A DNA stretch of 10,096 nucleotides from CAZSMK01 sp964608095 (GCA_964608095.1 CAZSMK010000027.1:1-10096); one strand, 5' to 3'; positions 1 through 6,671 are shown, counted from the stretch's first letter. Made by a program: numbers and translations. Notes: generated by a model not told the origin, from the sequence alone.

Positions 1-122
1 CGATTTTCGAATCGCAGGTACTGACATATCTGCGTCTTTCAGGAATGAAACTTGGGCTTGTAATAAATTTTGGGGACCGGGTGCTTAAAGACGGTATTCT
101 CAGAGTGGTGAATAATCTTTAA
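1..122 (+). CDS. GxxExxY protein, C-terminal fragment cut by the window edge
   Basis: Reading from base 3, the frame is open for 39 codons and stops at TAA 120-122. The visible protein ends in ESQVLTYLRLSGMKLGLVIN, then FGDRVLKDGILRVVNNL. This matches the C-terminal pattern I know for the GxxExxY family (PDDEXK-like nuclease fold): a helix 'L.YL..tG..lGlliNFG' followed by a basic, Ile/Val-rich final strand. The GxxExxY signature and the nuclease-like core would lie upstream, outside the window. The biochemical role of this family is not established. Its genes are scattered through environmental bacterial genomes and often look horizontally acquired. The family call rests on about 40 residues recognised from memory, but the match is distinctive. 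Confidence 0.72.
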   Translation, partial: IFESQVLTYLRLSGMKLGLVINFGDRVLKDGILRVVNNL

Positions 123-200
123 CATAGATAATAGTAACGCAAAGACGCTACGTAAAATCAAAAGTGCAAATATTTATGAGATGAAGAGAAACAAAAATAA

Positions 201-293
201 TGCAGATTTGCCGAAGGGGTGGAAACCAAACGACTTAATGAACGGGTAAAACGGAATGCAGATAGTGTTCTGCGCTATAAATTCAAGGAGTAA
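201..293 (+). pseudogene. Probable remnant of an ORF6N-domain (phage antirepressor-type) gene
   Basis: One plus-strand frame reads FAEGVETKRLNERVKRNAD at about 207-263 and stops at TAA 291-293. ORF6N-domain proteins have a conserved stretch 'LAeLYGVeTkrLNeqVKRN.eRFPedFMFQL' in this order, so GVETKRLNE.VKRN is a close match. The segment looks broken. The residues that should precede it (DLAELY) can be seen only by shifting frame at about 202-215, with one G missing from the Leu-Ala codons and the Leu-Tyr codons missing too. The frame also fails after NAD, where RFPEDFMF is expected. There is no start codon or ribosome site that would make a working gene. ORF6N domains occur in phage-type and mobile DNA-binding regulators. 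The identification is from memory over about 19 residues and could be chance, but the run is specific. Confidence 0.5.
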
Positions 294-549
294 AAATGAT
301 AATTTTTATATAGAAATAAAAGCCGTACAGATATGTTAAACTTAATTGAAATTGGAAGGATTCACACTTCATTTTTGGGATTATGCTTTCAATCCTAAAA
401 GCTCGAACTCGCTGGTATCTCGCTGTCTTTGCAAATAAATAGGATTTTTTAAGCCCGGGTTATGTTCTGTCTTGAATCATCGCAGAGTTTTTGCTGTACT
501 ACAACAGATTCATTCCAACGAAGTGAAAATCGAACATAGTCTTCAGTAG

Positions 550-561
550 AGAGTATACTCT
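550..561. promoter_or_regulatory. 12-bp palindrome over a possible -10 box of the glycosyltransferase gene
   Basis: AGAGTATACTCT is a perfect palindrome ending 9 bases before the ATG. It contains TATACT (554-559), a five-of-six match to the -10 consensus, but I see no good -35 box at the right distance. If this -10 is used, transcription would start near 566 and the mRNA would be almost leaderless. That fits the absence of any Shine-Dalgarno sequence before this start. A dimeric regulator could also bind here. This is inference from layout. Confidence 0.3.
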
Positions 562-570
562 AAATACACA

Positions 571-1707
571 ATGAGAATAGGAATAGACGCATCCTGTATA
601 CTTCCCGCCCGAACCGGCGTGGGAAATTATACCTTGAATCTACTCAAATATGTACTTCGCCTTGATCAAGCCAATGAGTATGTTCTTTTTATGAACTCAT
701 ATTCGCAGGCACAACCGGATTTACCTTTTCGCGAATTACAAAATGTTACGATAAAACGTTTCCGTATCTTCGGACCTCTTCTGCTGCAATCGTGGAGATG
801 GTTGAGAACACCTCCCATTGATTTATTTGTGAATAAAGTAGATGTTTTTCACTCACCCACCGGGATTATGATTCCACAAATAAAGGGGAAAAGAATTGTA
901 ACCGTACATGATTTGTATTTCATGGAACATCCGGAAGATACGGATATTCTCGGGGGTAAATACCTTTTACATACCTTGCCACATAGAATACATAAAGCAG
1001 ACGTTATTATTGCAGTTTCTCATTCCACAAAAAACGATATCATCAAATACTTCAATATCCCATCGGAGAAGATTCACGTAATCTATGAAGGAGTAGACTT
1101 CTTGCAGTTTCGGCAAATCCATGATCCCGCAGTTCTTGACTTAATTCGCCAGGAATACTGTCTTCCTATAAAATACATTCTTACCGTGGCAACCATCGAG
1201 CCACGAAAAAATATAGAAGGGCTCCTTTTTGCCTACAGGCGTTTGAAGCAAATTCTCAACAATCCTCCCAAGCTTGTGATTGTCGGGAAAAAGGGGTGGA
1301 AAAGTGAAAAGGTCACCGAAGCGGTTCATCAACTTGGTCTCTATCGAGATGTTATTTTTACAGGTTATGTAAGTGATGAGCATCTACCCCTTATATACAA
1401 TAATGCACTCGTCTTTGTATATCCATCACTGTATGAAGGATTCGGTCTTCCTGTACTCGAGGCGATGGCTTGCGGGTTGCCGATAGTGACTTCTGATACG
1501 CCGTCACTCAAGGAGTTGGCGGGTGAGGTCGCAGTGATGGTCGATCCCACGAACTACTATTTATTGGCAGAGAAACTCAAAGAAGTTATCACAAGCCACA
1601 AAATGCGGAAACAAATGAGGGAAAGATCGTTGCGGCAATCCCAAAACTTCAGCTGGGAACGATGTGCGCGTAAAACAATAGACCTCTATCAAAAATATAG
1701 TCCATAA
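571..1707 (+). CDS. Glycosyltransferase family 4 (GT-B fold)
   Basis: The 378-residue product should transfer a sugar from a nucleotide donor to an acceptor, most likely a lipid-linked or surface polysaccharide intermediate at the inner face of the membrane. The N-terminal Rossmann domain opens with MRIGIDAS and a glycine loop GVGNYT (16-21). VHDLYFMEHPE (112-122) and VSHSTKNDI (149-157) are typical of mannosyl- and rhamnosyltransferase-like GT4 enzymes. The C-terminal donor-binding domain carries IEPRKN (209-214), whose Arg-Lys pair normally contacts the nucleotide phosphates, and the EX7E motif with Glu289 and Glu297 in YEGFGLPVLEAMACG. Length is normal and the protein looks complete. No signal peptide or membrane helix is evident. 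The start is chosen because MRIGIDAS is the usual family opening, although no Shine-Dalgarno sequence precedes it. Donor and acceptor cannot be told from sequence. No other polysaccharide gene is adjacent. Confidence 0.93.
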   Translation: MRIGIDASCILPARTGVGNYTLNLLKYVLRLDQANEYVLFMNSYSQAQPDLPFRELQNVTIKRFRIFGPLLLQSWRWLRTPPIDLFVNKVDVFHSPTGIMIPQIKGKRIVTVHDLYFMEHPEDTDILGGKYLLHTLPHRIHKADVIIAVSHSTKNDIIKYFNIPSEKIHVIYEGVDFLQFRQIHDPAVLDLIRQEYCLPIKYILTVATIEPRKNIEGLLFAYRRLKQILNNPPKLVIVGKKGWKSEKVTEAVHQLGLYRDVIFTGYVSDEHLPLIYNNALVFVYPSLYEGFGLPVLEAMACGLPIVTSDTPSLKELAGEVAVMVDPTNYYLLAEKLKEVITSHKMRKQMRERSLRQSQNFSWERCARKTIDLYQKYSP

Positions 1708-1757
1708 ATTTTTGTTTGAACAATTCCTGTCGGTTAACGGTGAGTTAACAATATAAA

Positions 1758-1791
1758 AAAGGGGCGTTTTCTTAGCTGAAAACGTCCCTTT
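1758..1791 (-). terminator. Rho-independent terminator between convergent genes
   Basis: AAAGGGGCGTTTTC (1758-1771) pairs with GAAAACGTCCCTTT (1778-1791) in a 14-bp stem with one G-T wobble and a 6-base loop. Read on the minus strand, the stem is followed by a run of T (complement of 1755-1760), so it should end the H1-like gene, whose stop is 34 bases upstream. On the plus strand it lies 50 bases after the glycosyltransferase stop. There it has only a short TTT tail, so it may act weakly in that direction too. A smaller GTTAAC/GTTAAC hairpin (1733-1749) lies between it and that gene. Confidence 0.85.
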
Positions 1792-1824
1792 AAAGCACTT
1801 GACTTTCCGCTTCAAGAAATCCCG

Positions 1825-2121
1825 TTATTTCTTCTTAGCGGTTTTCTTTTTAGCGGTTTTCTTCTTTGCTGCTTTTTTCTTGGGGGCAGCTTTTTTCTTT
1901 GCTGCCTTTTTCTTGGGAGCTGCTTTCTTTTTTGACGCTTTTTTCGGAGCAGCTTTTTTCTTTACGGTTTTCTTCTTCGCTGTTTTCTTCTTTGCAGCTT
2001 TCTTTTTGGGAGCAGCTTTTTTCTTTACTGCCTTTTTCTTTGCCGCCTTTTTCTTCTTCGGAGCGGCTTTCTTTTTGGGAGCAGCTTTTTTCCTTGCTGC
2101 TTTCTTCTTTGCTGGTGCCAT
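1825..2121 (-). CDS. Lysine/alanine-rich histone H1-like DNA-binding protein
   Basis: The 98-residue product is built almost entirely of KKKAAP, KKKAA and KKKTA units. By my count it has 53 lysines, one arginine and no acidic residue. It resembles the disordered C-terminal tail of eukaryotic histone H1 and bacterial H1-like proteins (chlamydial Hc type, and the AlgP or BpH families). Such proteins bind DNA or RNA non-specifically and may compact the nucleoid. There is no globular domain, signal peptide or aromatic residue. I chose ATG at 2121 because AAGGGG (2130-2135) lies 8 bases upstream. An in-frame GTG three codons earlier overlaps that Shine-Dalgarno sequence and is unlikely. The gene is monocistronic, with its own terminator. 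The mirror-image Phe/Leu-rich frame on the plus strand is a composition shadow. The repeat units can gain or lose copies, so length probably varies between strains. Confidence 0.82.
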   Translation of the reverse strand: MAPAKKKAARKKAAPKKKAAPKKKKAAKKKAVKKKAAPKKKAAKKKTAKKKTVKKKAAPKKASKKKAAPKKKAAKKKAAPKKKAAKKKTAKKKTAKKK

Positions 2122-2152
2122 AGCCGTCACCCCTTTCTATTAAGTATATTTT

Positions 2153-2171
2153 TCGCAGCCACCAACTGCGA
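2153..2171. other. Hairpin in the presumed 5' leader of the H1-like gene
   Basis: TCGCAG (2153-2158) and CTGCGA (2166-2171) form a perfect 6-bp stem with a 7-base loop, 32 bases before the H1-like start codon. On the minus strand it would fold in the leader mRNA and is not followed by a T run. On the plus strand it is followed by seven Ts and so resembles a small terminator, but no plus-strand gene leads into it. A role in mRNA stability or translation is possible but unproven. Confidence 0.35.
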
Positions 2172-2208
2172 TTTTTTTATACAACAAAAAAATATTTAAT
2201 ATATATTT

Positions 2209-2237
2209 TAATTGATGAAAATCGGGTCAGGTGTCAA
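2209..2237 (-). promoter_or_regulatory. Candidate promoter of the H1-like gene
   Basis: On the minus strand a perfect TTGACA (complement of 2232-2237) is followed at 17-18 bases by only a weak, A/T-rich -10 (CAATTA or AATTAA near 2208-2214). Better -10-like words (TAAAAT, TATATT) lie further downstream at non-ideal spacing. The perfect -35 and the A/T-rich surroundings make this the best promoter candidate. The leader would be about 80 bases. Confidence 0.35.
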
Positions 2238-2681
2238 GTATTTTAAAAAAAATTTTTAGCCTTTTGTTGTGCTGAGGGGTTTCAATGCAAAGAGACCATC
2301 CCGTGGAAACATAGACTGGGTAAGCATTTCATTCTTTAATAGATTTTTTGTTCGTTCTTATTTTTTGCGTGAACGGAGATATACGTGTCAAAAAATTTTT
2401 TTTCGTAAAAAATGAGTACTTTTTTTTCGTCTACCCTTCACACGCTTTGCTTTATTTTTTTACTCCTTGTTTTATTCTCGAGGTATATAATCCTTTTCAG
2501 CGCTAATCTTTACTGGGCAACGATTCGGGGCTTTTAGATATTTCGAAGGCACATACCTCAGGCCTGAAGGCGCGCATCTCTCTTCCCTTAATGTGATCGA
2601 GAATTTTTTATGAAGCTATAAAAATTTACGATAATGAAAGTAGTATGAGGGCATATCGTACAAAAAATAATCTTCATGGAT
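2238..2681. other. A/T-rich intergenic region between leuS and the H1-like gene
   Basis: No gene is supported in these 444 bases. The stretch 2390-2470 is full of A and T runs, including an 11-base direct repeat TTTTTTTTCGT at 2396-2406 and 2420-2430, so this DNA may be intrinsically bent. A 10-bp palindrome TCAGGCCTGA lies at 2558-2567. About 55 bases past the leuS stop there is an A/T-only imperfect hairpin (about 2602-2627), too weak to call a terminator. A second TTGACA lies on the minus strand (complement of 2386-2391) without a good -10. Confidence 0.55.
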
Positions 2682-5177
2682 TTAATTCGAGACCACCACG
2701 TTGACAAGTTTCTTTGGAACATAGATTACTTGCCGTATGGTTTTGTCCTCGGTGTAAGATTTTATCTTTTCATCATCAAGTGCAGCCTGCTTGATATCAT
2801 CGTCAGATATATCGACCGGCACAACAAGGCGTGAACGCAGTTTACCATTGACCTGCACCACTACAGTCATCTCTTCAACTTGCAAAGCGCCTTCATCATA
2901 AGAGGGCCAGGGCTCGTTCAAGATTGGATGATCGAATCCTATCTGATGCCAGAGTTCTTCTGCAATGTGGGGAGCAAAGGGAGAGATCAACAAAAGTAAC
3001 GTTCGCGTTGCCTCGAAAATCAACCTGTACGATTGTTGTTCTTTCCGAACTTCATAAAGATTGAGCCTGTTCAGCATTTCCATGCACGCGGCGATCGCGG
3101 TATTGAAGTGAAAACGTTCCTCCACATCCTGGGTGACACGTTTAATCGTCTGATGGATAAGGCGGTAAATCTCTTTATCCTTCGGGTGGTCATCGGGTTT
3201 ATATTCACCCATCCCTTGAAGGTCAAATCCTTGTTTAATGCTGTCGATGTTCCCTTTTACAAACCGCCAGACGCGATTAAGAAAACGGTAACATCCTTCC
3301 ACTCCGCGGTCGCTCCATTCGAGTTCTTTCTCGGCGGGCGCGGCAAACAGAATAAACATGCGCGCGGTGTCCGCACCGTACTGCGAAATAATATCGTTGG
3401 GTTCCACAACGTTACCAAAAGATTTCGACATTTTTTTTCCGTCTTTGGTGACCATGCCCTGTGCGAGGAGACGAGCAAAGGGTTCATTAAAATCCACCAG
3501 CCCTATATCGCGCATCGCCTTGATAAAAAAGCGCGAATAGAGCAAGTGAAGAATAGCGTGTTCAACGCCGCCGATATATTGATCCACCGGCATCCAATAA
3601 TTTGCCTCTTTTTTATCGAACATGGCTTTATCGTTTCCGGGATCGCAATACCTTAAAAAATACCATGAGGAGTCAAAGAAGGTATCCATGGTGTCGGTTT
3701 CGCGCCGTGCTGGTCCCTTACATTTCGGACATATCGTTTTTACAAATTCTTCAGATGTAGCAATCGGGTTTCCCGTACCCCCGAATGTAACCTTTTGTGG
3801 AAGTTCCACAGGCAGGTCCTCTTCAGCTACCGGAACGATTCCACATTTCTCGCAATAAATCATCGGGATAGGTGTTCCCCAATAACGTTGCCTGCTGATC
3901 AACCAATCTCGCAGCTTGAACTGAACCGTCGATTTCCCCCACTTCTGTTCTTCCACGTAATCAGTAATAGCCTTTATGGCATCGTTGGAATTCATACCGG
4001 AGAAATGAGCAGAGTTTACCATCACTCCAGGTTCTATATAAGCTTGGGTCATGGTATCAGGCGAGAGTTTTTCTCCCGGTGGATTAATAACCACTTTTAT
4101 GGGAATGTTATATTTTTTCGCAAATTCAAAATCGCGCTGATCATGCGCAGGCACTGCCATAATACAGCCTGTTCCGTATTCCATCAGGACAAAATTGGCT
4201 ACGTATATGGGTATCTCATCCCCGTTGAGAGGATTGATAGCATATACACCGGTAAACACTCCTTCTTTCTCTTTATCTTCCGCTGTCCGATAGAACCTGT
4301 CCTGTATGACGACCTTTGCCGCGAATTCTTTTACCTTCTTTTCATAAGGCGTTCCCTGAACAAGATCGAGTATCATTGGATGCTCGGGTGCAAACACCAT
4401 GAAGGTGACTCCGTAAAGAGTGTCGGGACGGGTGGTGAAAATCGGGAGAACTTCATCGAATCCCTTCAATTTGAAATTGACAAGGCTTCCTTCGCTTCGC
4501 CCTATCCAGTTACGTTGCATAAGCCTTACATACTCGGGCCATTCCTCGAGGATATCAAGGTCATTGAGAAGTTCTTCAGCATATTCCGTAATTTTTAAAA
4601 ACCATTGTTCGAGGTTCTTTACCTCGACTGGAGTTTCGCAACGCCAGCAACGGCCATTGATAACCTGCTCATTTGCCAGCACGGTCTGACAGGATGGGCA
4701 CCAATTGATGGGGGCTCTCTTTCGATAAACAAGACCTTGTTCGAAAAACTTGATGAACAGCCATTGGTTCCAGCGGTAATAATCGGGCCGGCAGGTTATG
4801 GCTTCTTTATCCCAATCATAACTCAACCCGAGCCGGTTCTGTTGTTCTTTCATAAGCTCGATACAACGTTCAGTCCATTCGCCGGGGTGAACGCCTTGTT
4901 TGAGCGCGGCGTTTTCCGCAGGTAATCCAAACGCATCAAATCCCATGGGGTGAAGAACGTTGTATCCCTTCATTCGTTTGAAACGAGCGAGGGCGTCGCC
5001 TATCGTGTAGACCCTTACGTGTCCCATGTGAAGTTTTCCGCTCGGGTAAGGAAACATCTCCAGTACGTAGTAATTCTCTTTACTCCTGTCCTCAGGTGTA
5101 TGAAAGAGATTCTGTTTTCTCCATGACTCCTGCCAGGCGGTTTCTATTTTATGAAACGGATATTTGTCATCTGTCAT
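2682..5177 (-). CDS. leuS: Leucyl-tRNA synthetase
   Basis: This class I aminoacyl-tRNA synthetase joins leucine to tRNA-Leu in the cytoplasm. The 831-residue protein is complete and of normal bacterial length. The catalytic core has the HIGH-type motif HMGH (50-53) and KMSKS (582-586). Between them lies the CP1 editing domain with TTRPDTLYG (248-256) and GTGCIMAVPAHDQRDFEFA (335-353), which hydrolyses mischarged tRNA. A zinc knuckle of two CxxC pairs is at Cys160/163 and Cys177/180, and a second set at Cys442/445 and Cys483/486. The C-terminal part (about 640-831) is the anticodon-binding helical domain and the small tRNA-contacting end domain. The ATG at 5177 has AAGGA 9 bases upstream and gives the usual N-terminus. 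It lies 106 bases downstream of the epimerase on the same strand, so co-transcription is possible but not shown. No strong terminator follows. Confidence 0.98.
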   Translation of the reverse strand: MTDDKYPFHKIETAWQESWRKQNLFHTPEDRSKENYYVLEMFPYPSGKLHMGHVRVYTIGDALARFKRMKGYNVLHPMGFDAFGLPAENAALKQGVHPGEWTERCIELMKEQQNRLGLSYDWDKEAITCRPDYYRWNQWLFIKFFEQGLVYRKRAPINWCPSCQTVLANEQVINGRCWRCETPVEVKNLEQWFLKITEYAEELLNDLDILEEWPEYVRLMQRNWIGRSEGSLVNFKLKGFDEVLPIFTTRPDTLYGVTFMVFAPEHPMILDLVQGTPYEKKVKEFAAKVVIQDRFYRTAEDKEKEGVFTGVYAINPLNGDEIPIYVANFVLMEYGTGCIMAVPAHDQRDFEFAKKYNIPIKVVINPPGEKLSPDTMTQAYIEPGVMVNSAHFSGMNSNDAIKAITDYVEEQKWGKSTVQFKLRDWLISRQRYWGTPIPMIYCEKCGIVPVAEEDLPVELPQKVTFGGTGNPIATSEEFVKTICPKCKGPARRETDTMDTFFDSSWYFLRYCDPGNDKAMFDKKEANYWMPVDQYIGGVEHAILHLLYSRFFIKAMRDIGLVDFNEPFARLLAQGMVTKDGKKMSKSFGNVVEPNDIISQYGADTARMFILFAAPAEKELEWSDRGVEGCYRFLNRVWRFVKGNIDSIKQGFDLQGMGEYKPDDHPKDKEIYRLIHQTIKRVTQDVEERFHFNTAIAACMEMLNRLNLYEVRKEQQSYRLIFEATRTLLLLISPFAPHIAEELWHQIGFDHPILNEPWPSYDEGALQVEEMTVVVQVNGKLRSRLVVPVDISDDDIKQAALDDEKIKSYTEDKTIRQVIYVPKKLVNVVVSN

Positions 5178-5283
5178 TATTCATCATCCTTGTGGTTATG
5201 CATCATGATTTTAATCCCGGAAACGTGACGCTATGCAGCACCTGAGATCAAACATTAATAATTGGATAGGATTGTATAACGTT

Positions 5284-6423
5284 CTAAAATGTCAATCCAT
5301 GTTTTTCCAGTTCATCAGCTGCCTGCTCGACACGGTCTTCAGCATGTTGCGTTGAAGCCCAGTCAGCCAGAATCTCGATTCCTTTATCCAGATTAATGCG
5401 TGGTTCGAACCCAAGCCGGCTGCGAATCTTTGAGATGTCGGCAAAACAGTGTCGAATATCGCCTGCGCGGAATTTGCCCGGATATTCTGGAACCAGCTTT
5501 TCCTTGCCTAAATACTGTCTGAGCCTCTCTGCAATCTCGAGGATGCTGACTTGCCGTCCGCTTCCGACATTGAATGTGTGGTAGTCAGCCGCATCCTTTT
5601 CTATGGCAAGAAGAACCGCCCTTGCAATATCCGATACATGGATGAAGTCGCGACTTTGTTTCCCATCTTCGAAAATGATAGGAGGATGGTTATTGAGCAT
5701 TCGCGAGGAAAAGATGGCGGCAACGCCGGTGTAGGGATTGCTCAATGCCTGGCGGTGTCCGAACACGTTGAAAAATCGCAACGCTACCGACGGTATTTTA
5801 TAACTCCAACCAGTTGAAAGCACAAGCTCCTCCTGGTCGCGTTTTGTCACGGCATACACCGAGGTGGGAAAGAGAGGTTTCTCTTCATCTGTGGGCAGCG
5901 GCATAAGCGAAGGAGCATCAGCGCCGCAATGGGGACAATACACCTCCCAGTCTCGCTTCTCGAGCTGTTCATAGGGACGAAGTCTGGGATATACAACACC
6001 GCAGTTTTTACATTCGTATTTTCCTTCTCCGTAAGCCGACATGGACGAGGCTACAATTATCTTACGCACTCTCTGAGGTTTCTGATTAACCATGGCTTCG
6101 AGAAGCGCGGCGGTTCCTGAAACATTGACATCGACATATTCACGAATCCGGTACATAGATTGACCTACACCGACAGCGGCGGCAAGGTGAATAATGACAT
6201 CCACGTCTTTCAGGGCTCTGGTTAGGGAAGTGCCGTCGCGAATATCTGCAACAATCAACTCTACCTCATCTGACAAGTAATCGGGTTTTTTTTGCCCGGG
6301 CCCGTGCACCTGCTCCGCGAGATTGTCATAGACCCTAACCTGATATCCTTCTTCCAGAAGCAGATCACACACATGTGAACCTATAAATCCGGCGCCGCCT
6401 GTAACAAGAATGTGTTCTCCCAT
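5284..6423 (-). CDS. NAD-dependent sugar-nucleotide epimerase/dehydratase with zinc-ribbon insert (dTDP-L-rhamnose 4-epimerase-like)
   Basis: This 379-residue extended short-chain dehydrogenase probably epimerises a nucleotide sugar for surface glycans. The Rossmann motif TGGAGFIGSH (8-17) binds NAD. HLAAAVGVGQSM (79-90), a catalytic Ser in VASSMSAYGEG (124-134) and the YxxxK pair Tyr190/Lys194 form the active site. RDFIHVSDIARA (258-269) and FNVGSGR (284-290) are the usual C-terminal substrate-domain motifs. Between Ser and YxxxK lies an insert with two CxxC pairs, Cys138/141 and Cys163/166, likely a structural zinc ribbon. From memory, the AAAVGVGQSMY region plus a Cys-rich insert is typical of dTDP-L-rhamnose 4-epimerase-like enzymes rather than classic GalE, but the substrate remains uncertain. 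The ATG at 6423 follows GGAG (complement of 6428-6431) with a short 4-base gap. It is immediately upstream of leuS and divergent from the ATPase. Confidence 0.9.
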   Translation of the reverse strand: MGEHILVTGGAGFIGSHVCDLLLEEGYQVRVYDNLAEQVHGPGQKKPDYLSDEVELIVADIRDGTSLTRALKDVDVIIHLAAAVGVGQSMYRIREYVDVNVSGTAALLEAMVNQKPQRVRKIIVASSMSAYGEGKYECKNCGVVYPRLRPYEQLEKRDWEVYCPHCGADAPSLMPLPTDEEKPLFPTSVYAVTKRDQEELVLSTGWSYKIPSVALRFFNVFGHRQALSNPYTGVAAIFSSRMLNNHPPIIFEDGKQSRDFIHVSDIARAVLLAIEKDAADYHTFNVGSGRQVSILEIAERLRQYLGKEKLVPEYPGKFRAGDIRHCFADISKIRSRLGFEPRINLDKGIEILADWASTQHAEDRVEQAADELEKHGLTF

Positions 6424-6575
6424 TTTGCTCCGTCCATCAATCGAATATGGTTCATTTTTTTAAACATTTGCATATTTATCAAGCATTTTAAATCGCCACT
6501 TACCTGGCGAATCAAACGAATCTGCGCCTGCTCTGCTTTCGGATATGTATCTGAAGACTGTGTATTCATCTGCAT
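6381..6575 (-). pseudogene. Probable remnant of a small accessory protein gene overlapping the epimerase start
   Basis: This 64-codon frame begins MQMNTQSSDTYPKAEQAQIR and continues LIRQVSGDLKCL. It then runs out of register into the first 43 bases of the epimerase. The N-terminus (SDTYPKAE.xQI.LIRQ) resembles, from memory, small accessory proteins of about 110-130 residues with openings such as 'sDThPkvE..qi.LlRqa', sometimes found beside nucleotidyltransferase genes. The similarity fades after about 30 residues, and the end is supplied by epimerase DNA, so I read it as a truncated copy. No Shine-Dalgarno sequence precedes either ATG (6575 or 6569). It could instead be a chance open frame. 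Confidence 0.35.
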
Positions 6576-6627
6576 GAATGAACACTAAAGGGTATAAAGG
6601 AGGAATTAAAGAAGAAAAGCCTTGATT

Positions 6628-6671
6628 TTTACTCAGGCTATTGAGTAAATTTACTCATAATATTGAGTAAA
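6628..6671. promoter_or_regulatory. Operator-like array of four alternating half-sites before the ATPase gene
   Basis: The pattern is TTTACTCA (6628-6635), 6 bases, TGAGTAAA (6642-6649) directly joined to TTTACTCA (6650-6657, sharing the centre of a perfect 16-bp palindrome), 6 bases, and TGAGTAAA (6664-6671). All four 8-base half-sites are exact. The array ends 16 bases before the ATPase ATG and overlaps the best -10-like word there (CATAAT, 6656-6661). TTGATT at 6622-6627 could serve as a -35 for another -10 (TAAATT, 6646-6651). A dimeric regulator binding here would block transcription. The ATPase protein itself or an unlinked regulator could be the binder. It can also fold as two 8-bp hairpins. 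Confidence 0.65.

Larger units (their letters stand above)
123..570. other. Gene-poor stretch between the GxxExxY gene and the glycosyltransferase
   Basis: These 448 bases hold no intact gene. Just after the GxxExxY stop lies the short repeat-like word CGCAAAGACGC (138-148). From memory, sequences of this kind often border GxxExxY genes in environmental genomes. Bases 201-293 carry a decayed ORF6N-like frame, listed separately. Bases 300-545 show only a weak hairpin (GGATT 378-382 with AATCC 391-395) and stop-rich frames on both strands. A palindrome just before the glycosyltransferase start is also listed separately. I found no tRNA and no terminator for the GxxExxY gene. Confidence 0.6.

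Noticed and set aside
181..249. Small plus-strand frame ending LPKGWKPNDLMNG, resembling a restriction-specificity subunit motif
   Set aside because: It is only 22 residues with no ribosome site. The neighbouring frame over the same bases gives a better ORF6N match.
1799..2143. Plus-strand Phe/Leu-rich frames opposite the H1-like gene
   Set aside because: They are the complement of lysine and alanine codons. The minus frame has a ribosome site, a terminator and a recognisable product.
2278..2310. Segment starting GTTTCAAT and ending GTGGAAAC, resembling a CRISPR repeat
   Set aside because: Only one copy is present, with no spacer-repeat pattern and no cas gene in the window.
2495..2600. Short minus-strand frame starting MRAFRPEVCAFEISK after a GGGAAG-like site
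   Set aside because: About 24 codons, no recognisable family and stops soon after. Not enough to call a gene.
3033..4925. Several plus-strand open frames inside leuS
   Set aside because: They are shadows of a complete, well-conserved minus-strand gene and show no family features of their own.
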